From: Bryobacteraceae bacterium
Lineage (GTDB): Bacteria > Acidobacteriota > Terriglobia > Bryobacterales > Bryobacteraceae
NCBI GenBank assembly: GCA_025980665.1
Contig: JAICXC010000054.1
Coordinates: 1 to 33,334, forward strand
Direction: 5' to 3'
Length of the DNA: 33,334 nt
Positions 24,711 to 32,727 of the stretch are shown here, one piece after another. The notes under the pieces were generated by a model that made no database searches, was not told the origin of the DNA, and saw nothing but the letters and a program-made list of their open reading frames with translations. A program made the position numbers and the translations under genes. Position 1 is the first letter of the stretch. Every line of letters begins with the position of its first letter.

Positions 24711-24897
24711 TCGACCCTCCGGACGGTCGGCGAAGTTTTCCGGCCGGACTGCAAGGCAACCAGCATCGACGATCCGTCCGAGCAATTCATCGGGACGCTC
24801 GGGCATGGTTGTAGAACCGAGTGCACCCCACAATTGTAAACGACACGAGACGTGATGTGAAAACGCGTCAAACCGAGACACGAAGGAGAGAAACGCT
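24711..24897. promoter_or_regulatory. Divergent promoter region between the AraC regulator and the diiron protein
   Basis: 187 bases between two divergent starts. The + side ends with GAAGGAGAG, a strong Shine-Dalgarno for the ATG at 24898. The - side has GGAGGG before the ATG at 24710. The middle contains the AT-richer word CACAATTGTAAACG (about 24830-24843), a candidate promoter or operator core. I could not identify AraC half-sites with confidence. An alternative longer AraC protein would reach into this region as far as 24806. Confidence 0.5.
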
Positions 24898-25863
24898 ATG
24901 ACCACTCCCATTCCCGTCCAAACCGAACAATACGCCCAATGTGTTGGCGCTTCCAAGCGCGTACGGTGGGACATCGACCAGGACGTTCTACGAGGCCGCG
25001 AGTTCGATACGTCGCATAAGTTTCTGCCGGACTCCATCTCCGGAATCGATCAACTTGAGTTTCTGAGCGAGGACGAAGCGCTTTTTCTCAGTCAGATTCA
25101 AGGCCGGACCTATGCGAACATCTTCGGCCTGGTGGAACGTTTCATCAATTGCAAGGTTCTTGAGCTGAGCAAATTTCACTGGACCGGGAACCAGGTCGCG
25201 CTGGAGGCCCTGGTTCGCTTCAGTGATGAAGAACTCAAACATCAGGAACTGTTCAGGCGTATTGAACGCATGATTGCCTCGAAAATGCCGCCGGGATACC
25301 ACTTCCTGCCGGAGCCGAATGCAGTGGCCGCCGCAGTGCTTTCGAAATCCACATGGGCGGTGCTGGGCGTGACTCTCATGATCGAGCTGTTCACTCAGTC
25401 GCATTATCTGAAGAGCATCCAGCCGGATTCGCAATTATCGCCGTTGTTCAAAGATGTGTTTCTGTACCACTGGAAAGAGGAATCCCAACACGCAAGAATC
25501 GACGAGCTAGAATGGGTGCGCGAAAACGCGGGCTTGTCCACCGAGGAGCGAAATCAGGCTGTGGACGACATGATCGCACTCGTCGGAGCCGTGGACGGGA
25601 TCGTGCGCGCCCAAGCGGCCGCGGATGTTGCGTACTTTTTCAATGTAAAAGGCGCGCCTCTTGCCGAACAAAAGGCGAAGCTGCTGCACGACCAAGTGCT
25701 CCGCGCGTATCGCTGGCAGTACATTCTCTCCGGCGTCGAGGAGCGGCGATTTCAGAAGGTGCTCAGCGCCATGGTCACGAGCGACCAAATGCGGCGGATT
25801 GAAGCCGCGCTGGCTCCTCTTATCGCCCAAGCTGGCACGAACGCAGGCGCTCGGGCGCAATAG
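24898..25863 (+). CDS. Ferritin-like diiron protein, AurF-type oxygenase candidate
   Basis: 321 residues, mostly helical in character, strong ribosome site GAAGGAGAG. The metal-binding pattern matches the AurF family of diiron N-oxygenases. E-x-x-H is at Glu112/His115 (EELKHQE). Glu163 lies in LMIELFTQSHY. His191-x3-Glu195-x2-His198 lies in YHWKEESQHARID; AurF uses the same H-x3-E-x2-H geometry with three histidines. The first Glu is probably Glu80 (GLVERF). Known relatives oxidise arylamines to nitro groups or perform related oxygenations. The substrate here is not known. It is divergent from an AraC-type regulator that probably controls it. No signal peptide or membrane helix. Confidence 0.7.
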   Translation: MTTPIPVQTEQYAQCVGASKRVRWDIDQDVLRGREFDTSHKFLPDSISGIDQLEFLSEDEALFLSQIQGRTYANIFGLVERFINCKVLELSKFHWTGNQVALEALVRFSDEELKHQELFRRIERMIASKMPPGYHFLPEPNAVAAAVLSKSTWAVLGVTLMIELFTQSHYLKSIQPDSQLSPLFKDVFLYHWKEESQHARIDELEWVRENAGLSTEERNQAVDDMIALVGAVDGIVRAQAAADVAYFFNVKGAPLAEQKAKLLHDQVLRAYRWQYILSGVEERRFQKVLSAMVTSDQMRRIEAALAPLIAQAGTNAGARAQ

Positions 25864-25947
25864 CGCCAAGGTCATGACAAGGCGTCAGCCGTAACGTTCG
25901 AAACGCCAACCGGCATCGCCACAATTCTAGATCAAGGAGTGTAAAAG

Positions 25948-26121
25948 ATGATTCGCATTGAAGGAATTCCGATCGTCGCCGCACGGCTCGCGGCATCGCT
26001 CAAAACCGCAAAAAGTCCTGAGACGGCGCAAGTATTTCACCAGACACAAAGGACGCCGTCCACCAAGCCCTCTGCAACGTACGAATGCGCCGGCCTCGGG
26101 CGAATGCCCGAGTGTGCCTAA
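25948..26121 (+). CDS. Small hypothetical protein, 57 residues
   Basis: ATG at 25948 preceded by AAGGAG at about 25934-25939, stop TAA at 26119-26121. The product begins MIRIEGIPIVAARLAASLKT, then has a polar, Thr/Pro-rich second half with two cysteines (ECAGLG and PECA). No domain recognised. The good ribosome site suggests that the start is or was used. The abrupt change after about residue 33 suggests either a real small protein or the front of a longer gene that was truncated. Confidence 0.4.
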   Translation: MIRIEGIPIVAARLAASLKTAKSPETAQVFHQTQRTPSTKPSATYECAGLGRMPECA

Positions 26122-26136
26122 CGAAAGGAGATACCC

Positions 26137-26440
26137 ATGCCTCACTGGAGACCTGATCAATCGTTCTATCCGGGAGCCGGTCTGATGTTTCTCCCCGTAA
26201 TTCGCGGAATGGCCTCGCCGGCGCAGGGCGCAAATTGCCGCATGCCGAGCGGGGGGCCTCAGCAAATGCCCCGGCAGCCACAACCCTGGTGCATGGTGCC
26301 TGGCACTTCATCGTAACTGCTGCGGCGGCTTCGGCGTTGTTCGCGCAAGCCCCGGCATGTTGCGCAAAGCGTGGCTAAATTTGGACCTGATCTGGGCCGG
26401 CGCCCTGATCGTTACCGGAGCATTGACGGCCGCGGTCTAG
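26137..26440 (+). pseudogene. Gene debris: possible selenium-binding-protein start followed by membrane-protein scraps
   Basis: A strong ribosome site GAAAGGAG precedes the ATG at 26137. The product starts MPHWRPDQSFYPG, which recalls the beginning of SBP56/methanethiol-oxidase proteins (x-W-x-PDPSFYPSP). It then loses similarity and stops at 26314-26316 after 59 residues. In other frames the sequence gives HGAWHFIVTAAAASALF and then MLRKAWLNLDLIWAGALIVT, a hydrophobic tail ending at TAG 26438-26440. The latter two look like parts of a membrane protein split by a frameshift. None forms a full gene. The remainder of 25864-26490 shows nothing else. Confidence 0.4.
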
Positions 26441-26490
26441 ACACTCGGCACTCGAAACTCAAGAATTCAACATTACGAAAGGAAGAATCT

Positions 26491-27303
26491 ATGAATCAAA
26501 ACAAAACGTTGTGGGAAAAAGGCGACTTCACCCAGATTGCTGCCTTCATGCGCGAATCCGGAGAGACAGTCGTGGAATCCCTCGGGGTCAAGCCTACGCT
26601 GCGGGCCTTGGATCTCGGCTGTGGGGATGGCACTACGGCGATTCCGCTGGCTCGGTTGGGAGCTGAAGTTGTTGGAGTCGATATTGCCAAGAATCTCGTT
26701 GATGCCGGGAACAGACGGGCTGCGGAGCAGGGCCTCAGGCGGCTGCGGTTTCAAGAGGGTGACGCCTGCAACCTGCAAGGGATCAACGACCATACTTTTG
26801 ACTTGACCCTTTCGGTCTTCGGCGCCATGTTTGCCGCCAAGCCCTTTGACGTGGCCAAGGAAATGGTCCGGGTCACAAAACCGGGCGGCCGCATCGTAAT
26901 GGGTAACTGGATCCCAAACGATCCGACCTTCGTTTCGCAGCTCCTTAAGATCAGCTCATCGTTCACGCCTCCGCCTCCAAACGGCTTCGTCAGCCCAATG
27001 CTGTGGGGCGTGGACAGTCACGTCATCGAGCGCTTTGGCCAAGCCGGCGTGCCCAAGCAAAGAGTGTCTATGACCAAGGACACGTACTATTTTGTGTCAT
27101 CCAGCAAAGGCCCCGCGGACTTTATCGGCCTGTTCAGACGGTTTTATGGCCCGACTATGAACGCCTTCGAAGCGGCGGAACAGACCGGAAAAGCTGAAGA
27201 GCTCCACAGTCAACTGCTGGACCTTGCCAAAGCGCAGAACAGGAGCACGGACGACGGCACCCTGATACCCGCCGCTTTCTTGAAGGTCACCGTTTCCCTG
27301 TGA
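26491..27303 (+). CDS. Class I SAM-dependent methyltransferase
   Basis: 270 residues from the ATG at 26491, which has AAAGGAAG upstream; the open frame extends further left without a ribosome site. Motif I is LDLGCGDGT at residues 40-48, with an acidic residue ending strand 2 in VVGVDIAKNLV. The post-I region contains GDACNLQG and FDLTLSVFGAMFA, and KPGGRIVMGNWIP marks the later strand. This is the UbiE/Methyltransf_11 type. The substrate is not readable. It starts a five-gene run (methyltransferase, DinB protein, SRPBCC, PIG-L, PLP decarboxylase) with short spacings, probably an operon. Confidence 0.85.
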   Translation: MNQNKTLWEKGDFTQIAAFMRESGETVVESLGVKPTLRALDLGCGDGTTAIPLARLGAEVVGVDIAKNLVDAGNRRAAEQGLRRLRFQEGDACNLQGINDHTFDLTLSVFGAMFAAKPFDVAKEMVRVTKPGGRIVMGNWIPNDPTFVSQLLKISSSFTPPPPNGFVSPMLWGVDSHVIERFGQAGVPKQRVSMTKDTYYFVSSSKGPADFIGLFRRFYGPTMNAFEAAEQTGKAEELHSQLLDLAKAQNRSTDDGTLIPAAFLKVTVSL

Positions 27304-27317
27304 AGAGGAGAGGACAG

Positions 27318-27860
27318 ATGAAAAACCACACTTACGAACAGTCTGCCGAAGCTCATTTGCCGGCGGCGGCAACACGACTGAACCATAGGTCTGAGGCCCT
27401 GGCTGCCCGTCTTGAGATAGGAGCCGCGGCGCTCGCCGCTTTTTCCGCCGCGCTTTCCGAAACGGAATGGCAGACGCGCCTTCCTCGGGACGGCCGGAAG
27501 GTTGGCGTGGTCGTGCACCACGTCGCCAGCATGTACCCGATTGAGATTCAGCTTGCGAGTCTCCTCGCTGCCGGCCAGACGATCACAGGCGTGACCTGGG
27601 ACACCGTCGCCAAGATAAACCGCGATCACGCCGAACAGAATGACAAAGTCACCAAAGACACTGCACTCGCCCTATTGAAAACCAACAGTGCGGCGGCGGC
27701 CGCGGCGATCCGCGCCTTTGCGGACGAAGACCTGGACAGCTCCGCGACGGTGTCGCTCAACAGTGACGCTCCACTCACTTGCCAATTCTTCCTGGAGGAT
27801 CATGCGGTGCGTCACAGTTACCACCACCTTGCTGGAATCAAAGCAGCGCTGGCACGTTAG
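27318..27860 (+). CDS. DinB/YfiT-fold metal-binding protein, possible thiol S-transferase
   Basis: 180 residues; AGAGGAGAGG precedes the ATG at 27318, 14 bases after the methyltransferase stop. It is predicted to be a four-helix bundle. The triad of metal-binding histidines typical of the fold is visible as His67 or His68 (VVVHHVASM) plus His162-x3-His166 (DHAVRHSYHH). Proteins of this superfamily include bacillithiol and mycothiol S-transferases and maleylpyruvate isomerase. The neighbouring PIG-L gene, whose family includes thiol-conjugate amidases and thiol-precursor deacetylases, supports a thiol-linked role. That role is inference only. Confidence 0.72.
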   Translation: MKNHTYEQSAEAHLPAAATRLNHRSEALAARLEIGAAALAAFSAALSETEWQTRLPRDGRKVGVVVHHVASMYPIEIQLASLLAAGQTITGVTWDTVAKINRDHAEQNDKVTKDTALALLKTNSAAAAAAIRAFADEDLDSSATVSLNSDAPLTCQFFLEDHAVRHSYHHLAGIKAALAR

Positions 27861-27886
27861 CACATGGTTCGCCGTTTCGTTAACCC

Positions 27887-28333
27887 ATGACCCGTTTCCG
27901 GACCACTATCGATATACAGGCACCGCCGGAGCGGGTCTGGGCGGCCCTGCGCGACATCGAACATTGGCCGGCATGGACTCCGACGGTCACTAAAGTCCGG
28001 CTGCTCGACCCCGGCCCAGCTGCTGTTGGGACCCGAGCCATCGTCCGTCAGCCCAAGCTGCCCTCCGCATGCTGGCAGATAACGGAGTTCGCGGAAGGCC
28101 GCAGCTTTACCTGGATCAAGCGCTCCCCTGGCGTACTTGTAACGGGGCGCCATTGCGTCGAAGGCACCGCCAATGGCAGCCGGGCCACGCTCTCGCTCGA
28201 CTTCTCTGGACCACTCGGATCTTTTATCACCCGTCTAACTCGCGGCCTGAACAAGGGCTATCTCACCCTCGAAGCGCGAGGCCTAAAGAAGCATGCCGAG
28301 GCCGGCGTTCGGCCGCAGGTCTCAAAAAGATGA
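27887..28333 (+). CDS. SRPBCC-family (START-like) protein
   Basis: 148 residues with the typical opening RTTIDIQAPPERVWAALRDI, EHWPAWTPTV, and a closing long helix (FITRLTRGLNKGYLTLEARG). The helix-grip fold binds hydrophobic small molecules and includes polyketide cyclases and ligand carriers. No catalytic residues can be assigned. The start ATG has no strong ribosome site, so it may be translated by coupling from the DinB gene 26 bases upstream. Its place between a DinB protein and a PIG-L enzyme hints at handling of a pathway intermediate. Confidence 0.8.
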   Translation: MTRFRTTIDIQAPPERVWAALRDIEHWPAWTPTVTKVRLLDPGPAAVGTRAIVRQPKLPSACWQITEFAEGRSFTWIKRSPGVLVTGRHCVEGTANGSRATLSLDFSGPLGSFITRLTRGLNKGYLTLEARGLKKHAEAGVRPQVSKR

Positions 28334-28352
28334 TCACGTTTGGAGCAACACG

Positions 28353-29177
28353 ATGAATAAACGATTCAAGTTACTGGCCGTTCTCGCTCATCCCGACGAT
28401 GAGTCACTCGGCTTCGGCGGCACACTCGCTAAGTACGGGGCTGAAGGGGGCCAGACTTATCTCGTCACAGCCACACGTGGAGAACGCGGCCGATTCGGCT
28501 CACTGGGGAAGGGCGGCGACCCGGTTGAAGTCGGCCGCGTTCGTGAAGCGGAACTGCACGCCGCCGCTACAGTGCTCGGCGTTCGCGAGGTCTCTATCCT
28601 GGGCTACCCGGACGGCGGTGTTGATAAAGTCGAGGCCCCGATAGCCGTTCGCGAAGTTGTCTCGCATATCCGGCGCATTCGGCCCGAGGTGGTAGTGACC
28701 TTCGGTCCGGAAGGAGCCTACGGGCACCCAGACCACATCGCCATCTCGCAGTTGGCAACTGCTGCCACTGTATGCGCCGCCGACGGCAGGTACCGTATGG
28801 ATGGCGGATCGCAAAAGGATTCGCTTCCTCCTCACCGCGTTGCGAAACTGCACTACTTGGCGTGGCGAAACAGCAAATGGCAGGTGTACCAGGCCGCCTT
28901 TCGCAAGCTGACGTCGGTAGTTGACGGCGTTGAGCGACAGGCCACGCCCTGGCCTGATTGGGCCGTGACCACCGAGATCGATACGTCTGCCTATTGGCCC
29001 ATTGTCTGGAAAGCAGTCTGCTGCCATCAAACCCAGATGTCCATCTATGAGCGACTGGAAAATCTCACCGAAGAGCAGCAAACGGCACTTTGGGGTTCAC
29101 AGGAGTTCTATCGCGTCTACAGCTCGGTCAATGGCGGACGGAGACTAGAGACCGACCTGTTTGAAGGGCTACGGTGA
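28353..29177 (+). CDS. PIG-L/LmbE-family zinc deacetylase or thiol-conjugate amidase
   Basis: 274 residues from the ATG at 28353 (GGAG upstream), 19 bases after the SRPBCC stop. The zinc site is complete: AHPDDE at residues 12-17 and HPDH at 125-128. The central sheet is marked by VTATRGERG and VVVTFGPEG. Family members remove N-acetyl groups from GlcNAc conjugates (MshB, BshB) or cleave thiol S-conjugates (Mca, LmbE). Next to a DinB protein the second kind of activity is attractive, but sequence alone does not decide. No signal peptide. Confidence 0.88.
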   Translation: MNKRFKLLAVLAHPDDESLGFGGTLAKYGAEGGQTYLVTATRGERGRFGSLGKGGDPVEVGRVREAELHAAATVLGVREVSILGYPDGGVDKVEAPIAVREVVSHIRRIRPEVVVTFGPEGAYGHPDHIAISQLATAATVCAADGRYRMDGGSQKDSLPPHRVAKLHYLAWRNSKWQVYQAAFRKLTSVVDGVERQATPWPDWAVTTEIDTSAYWPIVWKAVCCHQTQMSIYERLENLTEEQQTALWGSQEFYRVYSSVNGGRRLETDLFEGLR

Positions 29178-29183
29178 CCCACT

Positions 29184-30719
29184 ATGGCTACTCCTCTTCG
29201 AATCGAAGAACTCAGAACCCGCGCCGCTCCTCTCGACATGACTAGCGACCAGTTTCGCTCGCTAGGGCACGACCTGGTGGACCGGATCGCTGACTTCCTG
29301 ACATCTGTACCAACCCATCCAGTGACACGCGCGGAATCCCCGGAGCAAGTGCGCGCGGCCCTGGCCGCGAATCGTATGCTGCCGGAGGAAGGGGGGGATC
29401 CTCAGGCCCTGCTACGGGACACCGCCGCGCTGCTGTTTGAGCACTCGCTTTTCAATGGCCATCCGCGTTTCTTCGGCTACATCACATCTAGCGCCGCTCC
29501 TATCGGCATGCTCGCGGACCTGCTGGCCTCTGCGGTAAATGCGAATGTCGGCGCCTGGAAATTGTCTCCCATGGCTACTGAAATCGAAGCTCAGGTCATT
29601 CGATGGCTCGCACAGTTCATCGGCTACCCGGCCGACTGCGGCGGCCTGCTGCTGAGCGGAGGGAACATGGCCAATCTCACGTGCTTTTTGGCGGCCCGCG
29701 CCGCGCAGGCCGACTGGGATATCCGCCGTCAGGGTGTTGCCGGTGGGCCTCGCCTCTGCATTTACGCCTCCACAGAGACTCACACGTGGCTCCAGAAAGC
29801 CGCGGACCTGACGGGCCTCGGCACAGAAGCAATTCATTGGATAGACGGGCAACCCATGGATTTGGAAAACTTACAAGTCCGCTACCGGCAGGATGTGAAG
29901 GAGGGCCATCGGCCATTTCTCGTAGTCGGCTCGGCCGGGACCGTTAGTACTGGCGCGGTTGATCCATTGCAGGACCTGGCGGAGTTCTGTCAAGAGCACA
30001 AACTCTGGTTCCACGTGGACGGCGCCTATGGAGCATTCGCATCCGGGCTAGCGGGAGCGCCTCCCGAACTGAAGGGGCTGGAGTCGGCTGACTCCGTGGC
30101 CGTGGATCCTCACAAATGGCTGTACTCCCCACTCGAAGCTGGATGTGCACTCGTCCGGAACCCTTCGACTCTAAGGAACGCATTCTCCTATCACCCGTCC
30201 TATTACAATTTCGACGGGCAGGGTTTGAACTACTACGACATCGGCCCTCAGAACTCGCGTGGGTTTCGTGCTCTCAAAGTCTGGCTCGCCCTGCAGCACG
30301 CGGGAGCAGTTGGCTACCGAAAGATGATTCAGGACGATATCGCTCTGGCGCGGTACCTGTATGACCTGGCCGTAGACCATCCCGAATTGGAGGCGATCAC
30401 GCACCACCTGAGCATCACGACACTTCGTTACGTTCCTCAGGAACTTCCTGCCGGCCTGGGGCTTGAACAGACGGAGGAATATCTGAATGAATTGAATGAA
30501 CGCCTGCTGGATGCCATAGAAAAGAGCGGCGATGCATTCGTTTCTAATGCCGTGATCGCTGGCAAGTACGCTCTACGTTTCTGTATCGTCAATTTTCGGA
30601 CTTCCACTAAGGACATCGAAGCGATGCCGCAACTTGTTGCACGTCTTGGCCGTCAGCTTCACGCCGAACTCGCCAGTTCTATCGCCAAGATAATCGAGTC
30701 CGTGCCTGAAAAACGCTAA
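29184..30719 (+). CDS. PLP-dependent decarboxylase, aromatic L-amino acid decarboxylase type
   Basis: 511 residues, group II decarboxylase fold. The cofactor residues are His200 (STETHTW, stacks on PLP), Asp279 (HVDGAYGAF) and Lys311 (DPHKWLYSP). The spacings 79 and 32 are identical to those of animal DOPA decarboxylase (His192, Asp271, Lys303). The active-site loop and the C-terminal helix ASSIAKIIESVPEKR close the protein. It probably decarboxylates an aromatic or related amino acid to an amine. It follows the PIG-L gene by six bases. The last 71 bases and the following 30 recur as an inverted remnant at 32840-32940. Confidence 0.9.
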   Translation: MATPLRIEELRTRAAPLDMTSDQFRSLGHDLVDRIADFLTSVPTHPVTRAESPEQVRAALAANRMLPEEGGDPQALLRDTAALLFEHSLFNGHPRFFGYITSSAAPIGMLADLLASAVNANVGAWKLSPMATEIEAQVIRWLAQFIGYPADCGGLLLSGGNMANLTCFLAARAAQADWDIRRQGVAGGPRLCIYASTETHTWLQKAADLTGLGTEAIHWIDGQPMDLENLQVRYRQDVKEGHRPFLVVGSAGTVSTGAVDPLQDLAEFCQEHKLWFHVDGAYGAFASGLAGAPPELKGLESADSVAVDPHKWLYSPLEAGCALVRNPSTLRNAFSYHPSYYNFDGQGLNYYDIGPQNSRGFRALKVWLALQHAGAVGYRKMIQDDIALARYLYDLAVDHPELEAITHHLSITTLRYVPQELPAGLGLEQTEEYLNELNERLLDAIEKSGDAFVSNAVIAGKYALRFCIVNFRTSTKDIEAMPQLVARLGRQLHAELASSIAKIIESVPEKR

Positions 30720-30820
30720 ACGTTACAGAGTGCGAAAGAAATGAATTTGGAGCAGAAGCAAGTCTTGCGGACCGGCCGGCGAGGTGCATCTTGTGCCCCG
30801 TCACCCTCGTCATTGCCAAG
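30649..30820 (+). repeat. Inverted repeat, arm A: end of the decarboxylase gene and its downstream sequence
   Basis: Positions 30649-30749 match 32840-32940 on the opposite strand without gaps; I count 12 differences in 101. A second block, 30800-30819, matches 32793-32812 inverted with three differences in 20. The arm includes the last codons and stop of the decarboxylase and the start of the intergenic region. An open frame at 30741-30962 in this region has no protein-like features. The rest of 30720-30895 holds only the ribosome site of the next gene. Confidence 0.8.
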
Positions 30821-30895
30821 GCGTGATGGAAGCCAATGGCTTTGGAGATCCGCCGGGGTTAGAAGAATCAATTCTAAATTGCAAGGGAGGAAATC

Positions 30896-31408
30896 ATGGA
30901 AAGAGGAAACATACTGGAGAGAAGAAAGACGTTGTCGCTTCGGATCTTGTTACTGGTCCTAGCGGGCATCGGTTCGACGTTGGTGGCACAGACGACCGAT
31001 TCGAGCTCCTGGGCGAGCGTGCGTGGCCTGACGCCGGGGCGGCCAATTGAGGTCATAAACCGCCAAGGTACAGCAATCAAAGGCGAACTTGCGGGCGTCA
31101 CTTCCGATTCCATTACTGTCAACGTAAAGCATCGGACTGTCGCCCTGACGCGCTCAGAGGTTTCACTCGTCCGCGTCGGTTCAGGCAAACGCCGGAGGTA
31201 TGCGCTCATCGGAGCGGCCATTGGCGCCGGGGCCGGGCTCGGTGTGGGCGTGGCTGGCGGTCAGAGCCTCAGCAACGGTGGCGGTGGAGACCTCACGAAT
31301 CTCCAGCCGGCGATCGTCGTTGGGTCTGCGGCCGCGGGAGCCCTGATAGGAACTTTTATTGGGTCGGTAGCCGGCAACCGTGCTACTACGGTCTATCACG
31401 CCAAGTAG
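30896..31408 (+). CDS. Secreted or envelope protein with glycine-zipper region
   Basis: 170 residues; GGGAGG precedes the ATG. An N-terminal signal sequence (basic ERRKTLSLR, then ILLLVLAGIGSTLVAQ) should direct export. The middle part (TPGRPIEVINRQGTAIKGEL, VTSDSITVNV, ALTRSEVSLVRV) looks like a small beta-barrel repeat often seen in acidobacterial hypothetical proteins. The C-terminal half has two Gly/Ala-rich helices, GAAIGAGAGLGVGVAGG and GSAAAGALIGTFIGSVAG, a glycine-zipper pattern for membrane insertion or helix packing. No function known. Confidence 0.75.
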   Translation: MERGNILERRKTLSLRILLLVLAGIGSTLVAQTTDSSSWASVRGLTPGRPIEVINRQGTAIKGELAGVTSDSITVNVKHRTVALTRSEVSLVRVGSGKRRRYALIGAAIGAGAGLGVGVAGGQSLSNGGGGDLTNLQPAIVVGSAAAGALIGTFIGSVAGNRATTVYHAK

Positions 31409-31546
31409 TCGACGAGATGGCGTGAGTCAGGCGTACGACGGTGGATACCGAGTACCTCGAAGTCGTGACGACGCACGCATGACTGAGCATCGCTGACGGG
31501 AGTCGGGTTTGCGCCGGGTCCTGTTGCTGATGAGAAGGGGAGGATT

Positions 31547-32727
31547 ATGAGAGTCGCCATCAATGGCATGGGCATCGCTGGACCGACACTAGCCTACTGG
31601 CTTCGACGATCGGGGCATGATCCGGTGCTTTTCGAGAGGGCATCAACGGTTCGATCAGGCGGCTACCTGATCGATTTCTGGGGACTCGGTTACGAGATCG
31701 CAGAGCGCATGGGAATCATCTCGATGTTGCGCGAGCACAGTTATCAGATGAAACGGTTGCAGATGGTGGACCGCAACGGGCGCGACGAAGCGCACGTGGA
31801 TCTGGCGCCCTTGTATGAGGCGCACCGCGGCCGGTTCATCAGCCTCGCGGGGGCCGATCTCGCGTCCGCGCTCGTCGGCGCCTGTCAGGGAATCCCGTCC
31901 CATTTCAATGTCTCGATCAGCGAGATCACGCAGGACGGTGCCCATTCGATCGTGACGCTCTCAGACGGACGGCAGGAGCGGTTCGATCTGGTAGTGGGGG
32001 CCGATGGACTGCATTCGCAGGTGCGCGCAATCGCCTTCGGCCCGGAAGCGCAGTTCGAACGGTTTCTGGACTGTTACGTCGCGGCGTTTCGCGTCCGCGG
32101 TTATCCTCACAGAGATGATCTGACGTTTGTGTCACACACGGTGCGTGGGCGTCAGGCGGCTCGCGTGTCGCTCCGCGACGACGAAACGGTCGTGATGCTG
32201 GTCTGCCGCGCTGAACTCATCGACGCCGATCGCCTTTGGCACGGAGACCCCGCCCCGCGTTGCGCCAGGCATATGGCGAGATGGGATGGGAAGTGCCCGA
32301 ACTGCTCGACGCGATGGACGCTTCTGACGACGTGTATTTCGATCGCGTCAGCCAGATCCGCCTGCCGCATTGGAGCGCCGATCGCGTGGCGCTCGTCGGC
32401 GATGCGGCTGCCTGTCCGTCGCTGCTCGCCGGCGAAGGCACCGGCCTCGGAATGCTCAAGGCGTACATTCTGGCGGGGGAACTGCACCGAGCCGATGGCG
32501 ACTGTGCCCGCGCATTGGCGGCGTACGAGAGCCGGCTGCAAACGTTCATTTCAGCCAAACAGAAAGGAGCGCTATGGTTCCGCGGGTTTTTCGCACCGAA
32601 AACGGCCCTGGGGCTCACGGTGCGGAACCTTGCTGTTCGTGTGTTCGCGCTCCCGTTGCTCGCGAAGCCGTTCTGGGAGCGCTCGCTGCATGACGATTTC
32701 ACACTGCCTGAGTACCCGATGAGTTGA
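31547..32727 (+). pseudogene. FAD-dependent monooxygenase (PHBH fold), frameshifted
   Basis: AGGGGAGG precedes the ATG at 31547. The first frame has the FAD motif GMGIAG at residues 7-12, and GADG in VVGADGLHS, as in aromatic-ring hydroxylases and related flavoprotein monooxygenases. Similarity in this frame ends near 32255. It resumes one frame over with LRQAYGEMGWEVPELL, the second FAD motif VALVGDAAACPSLLAGEG and a normal C-terminus ending at TGA 32725-32727. One missing base at about 32257-32261 would join both parts into about 393 residues. Everything else looks conserved, so this could be a recent mutation or a sequencing error. Confidence 0.85.

Noticed and set aside
30741-30962. Open frame of 73 codons before the secreted protein gene
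   Set aside because: It lies in the inverted-repeat arm, overlaps the ribosome site and start of the next gene and reads as low-complexity basic sequence.
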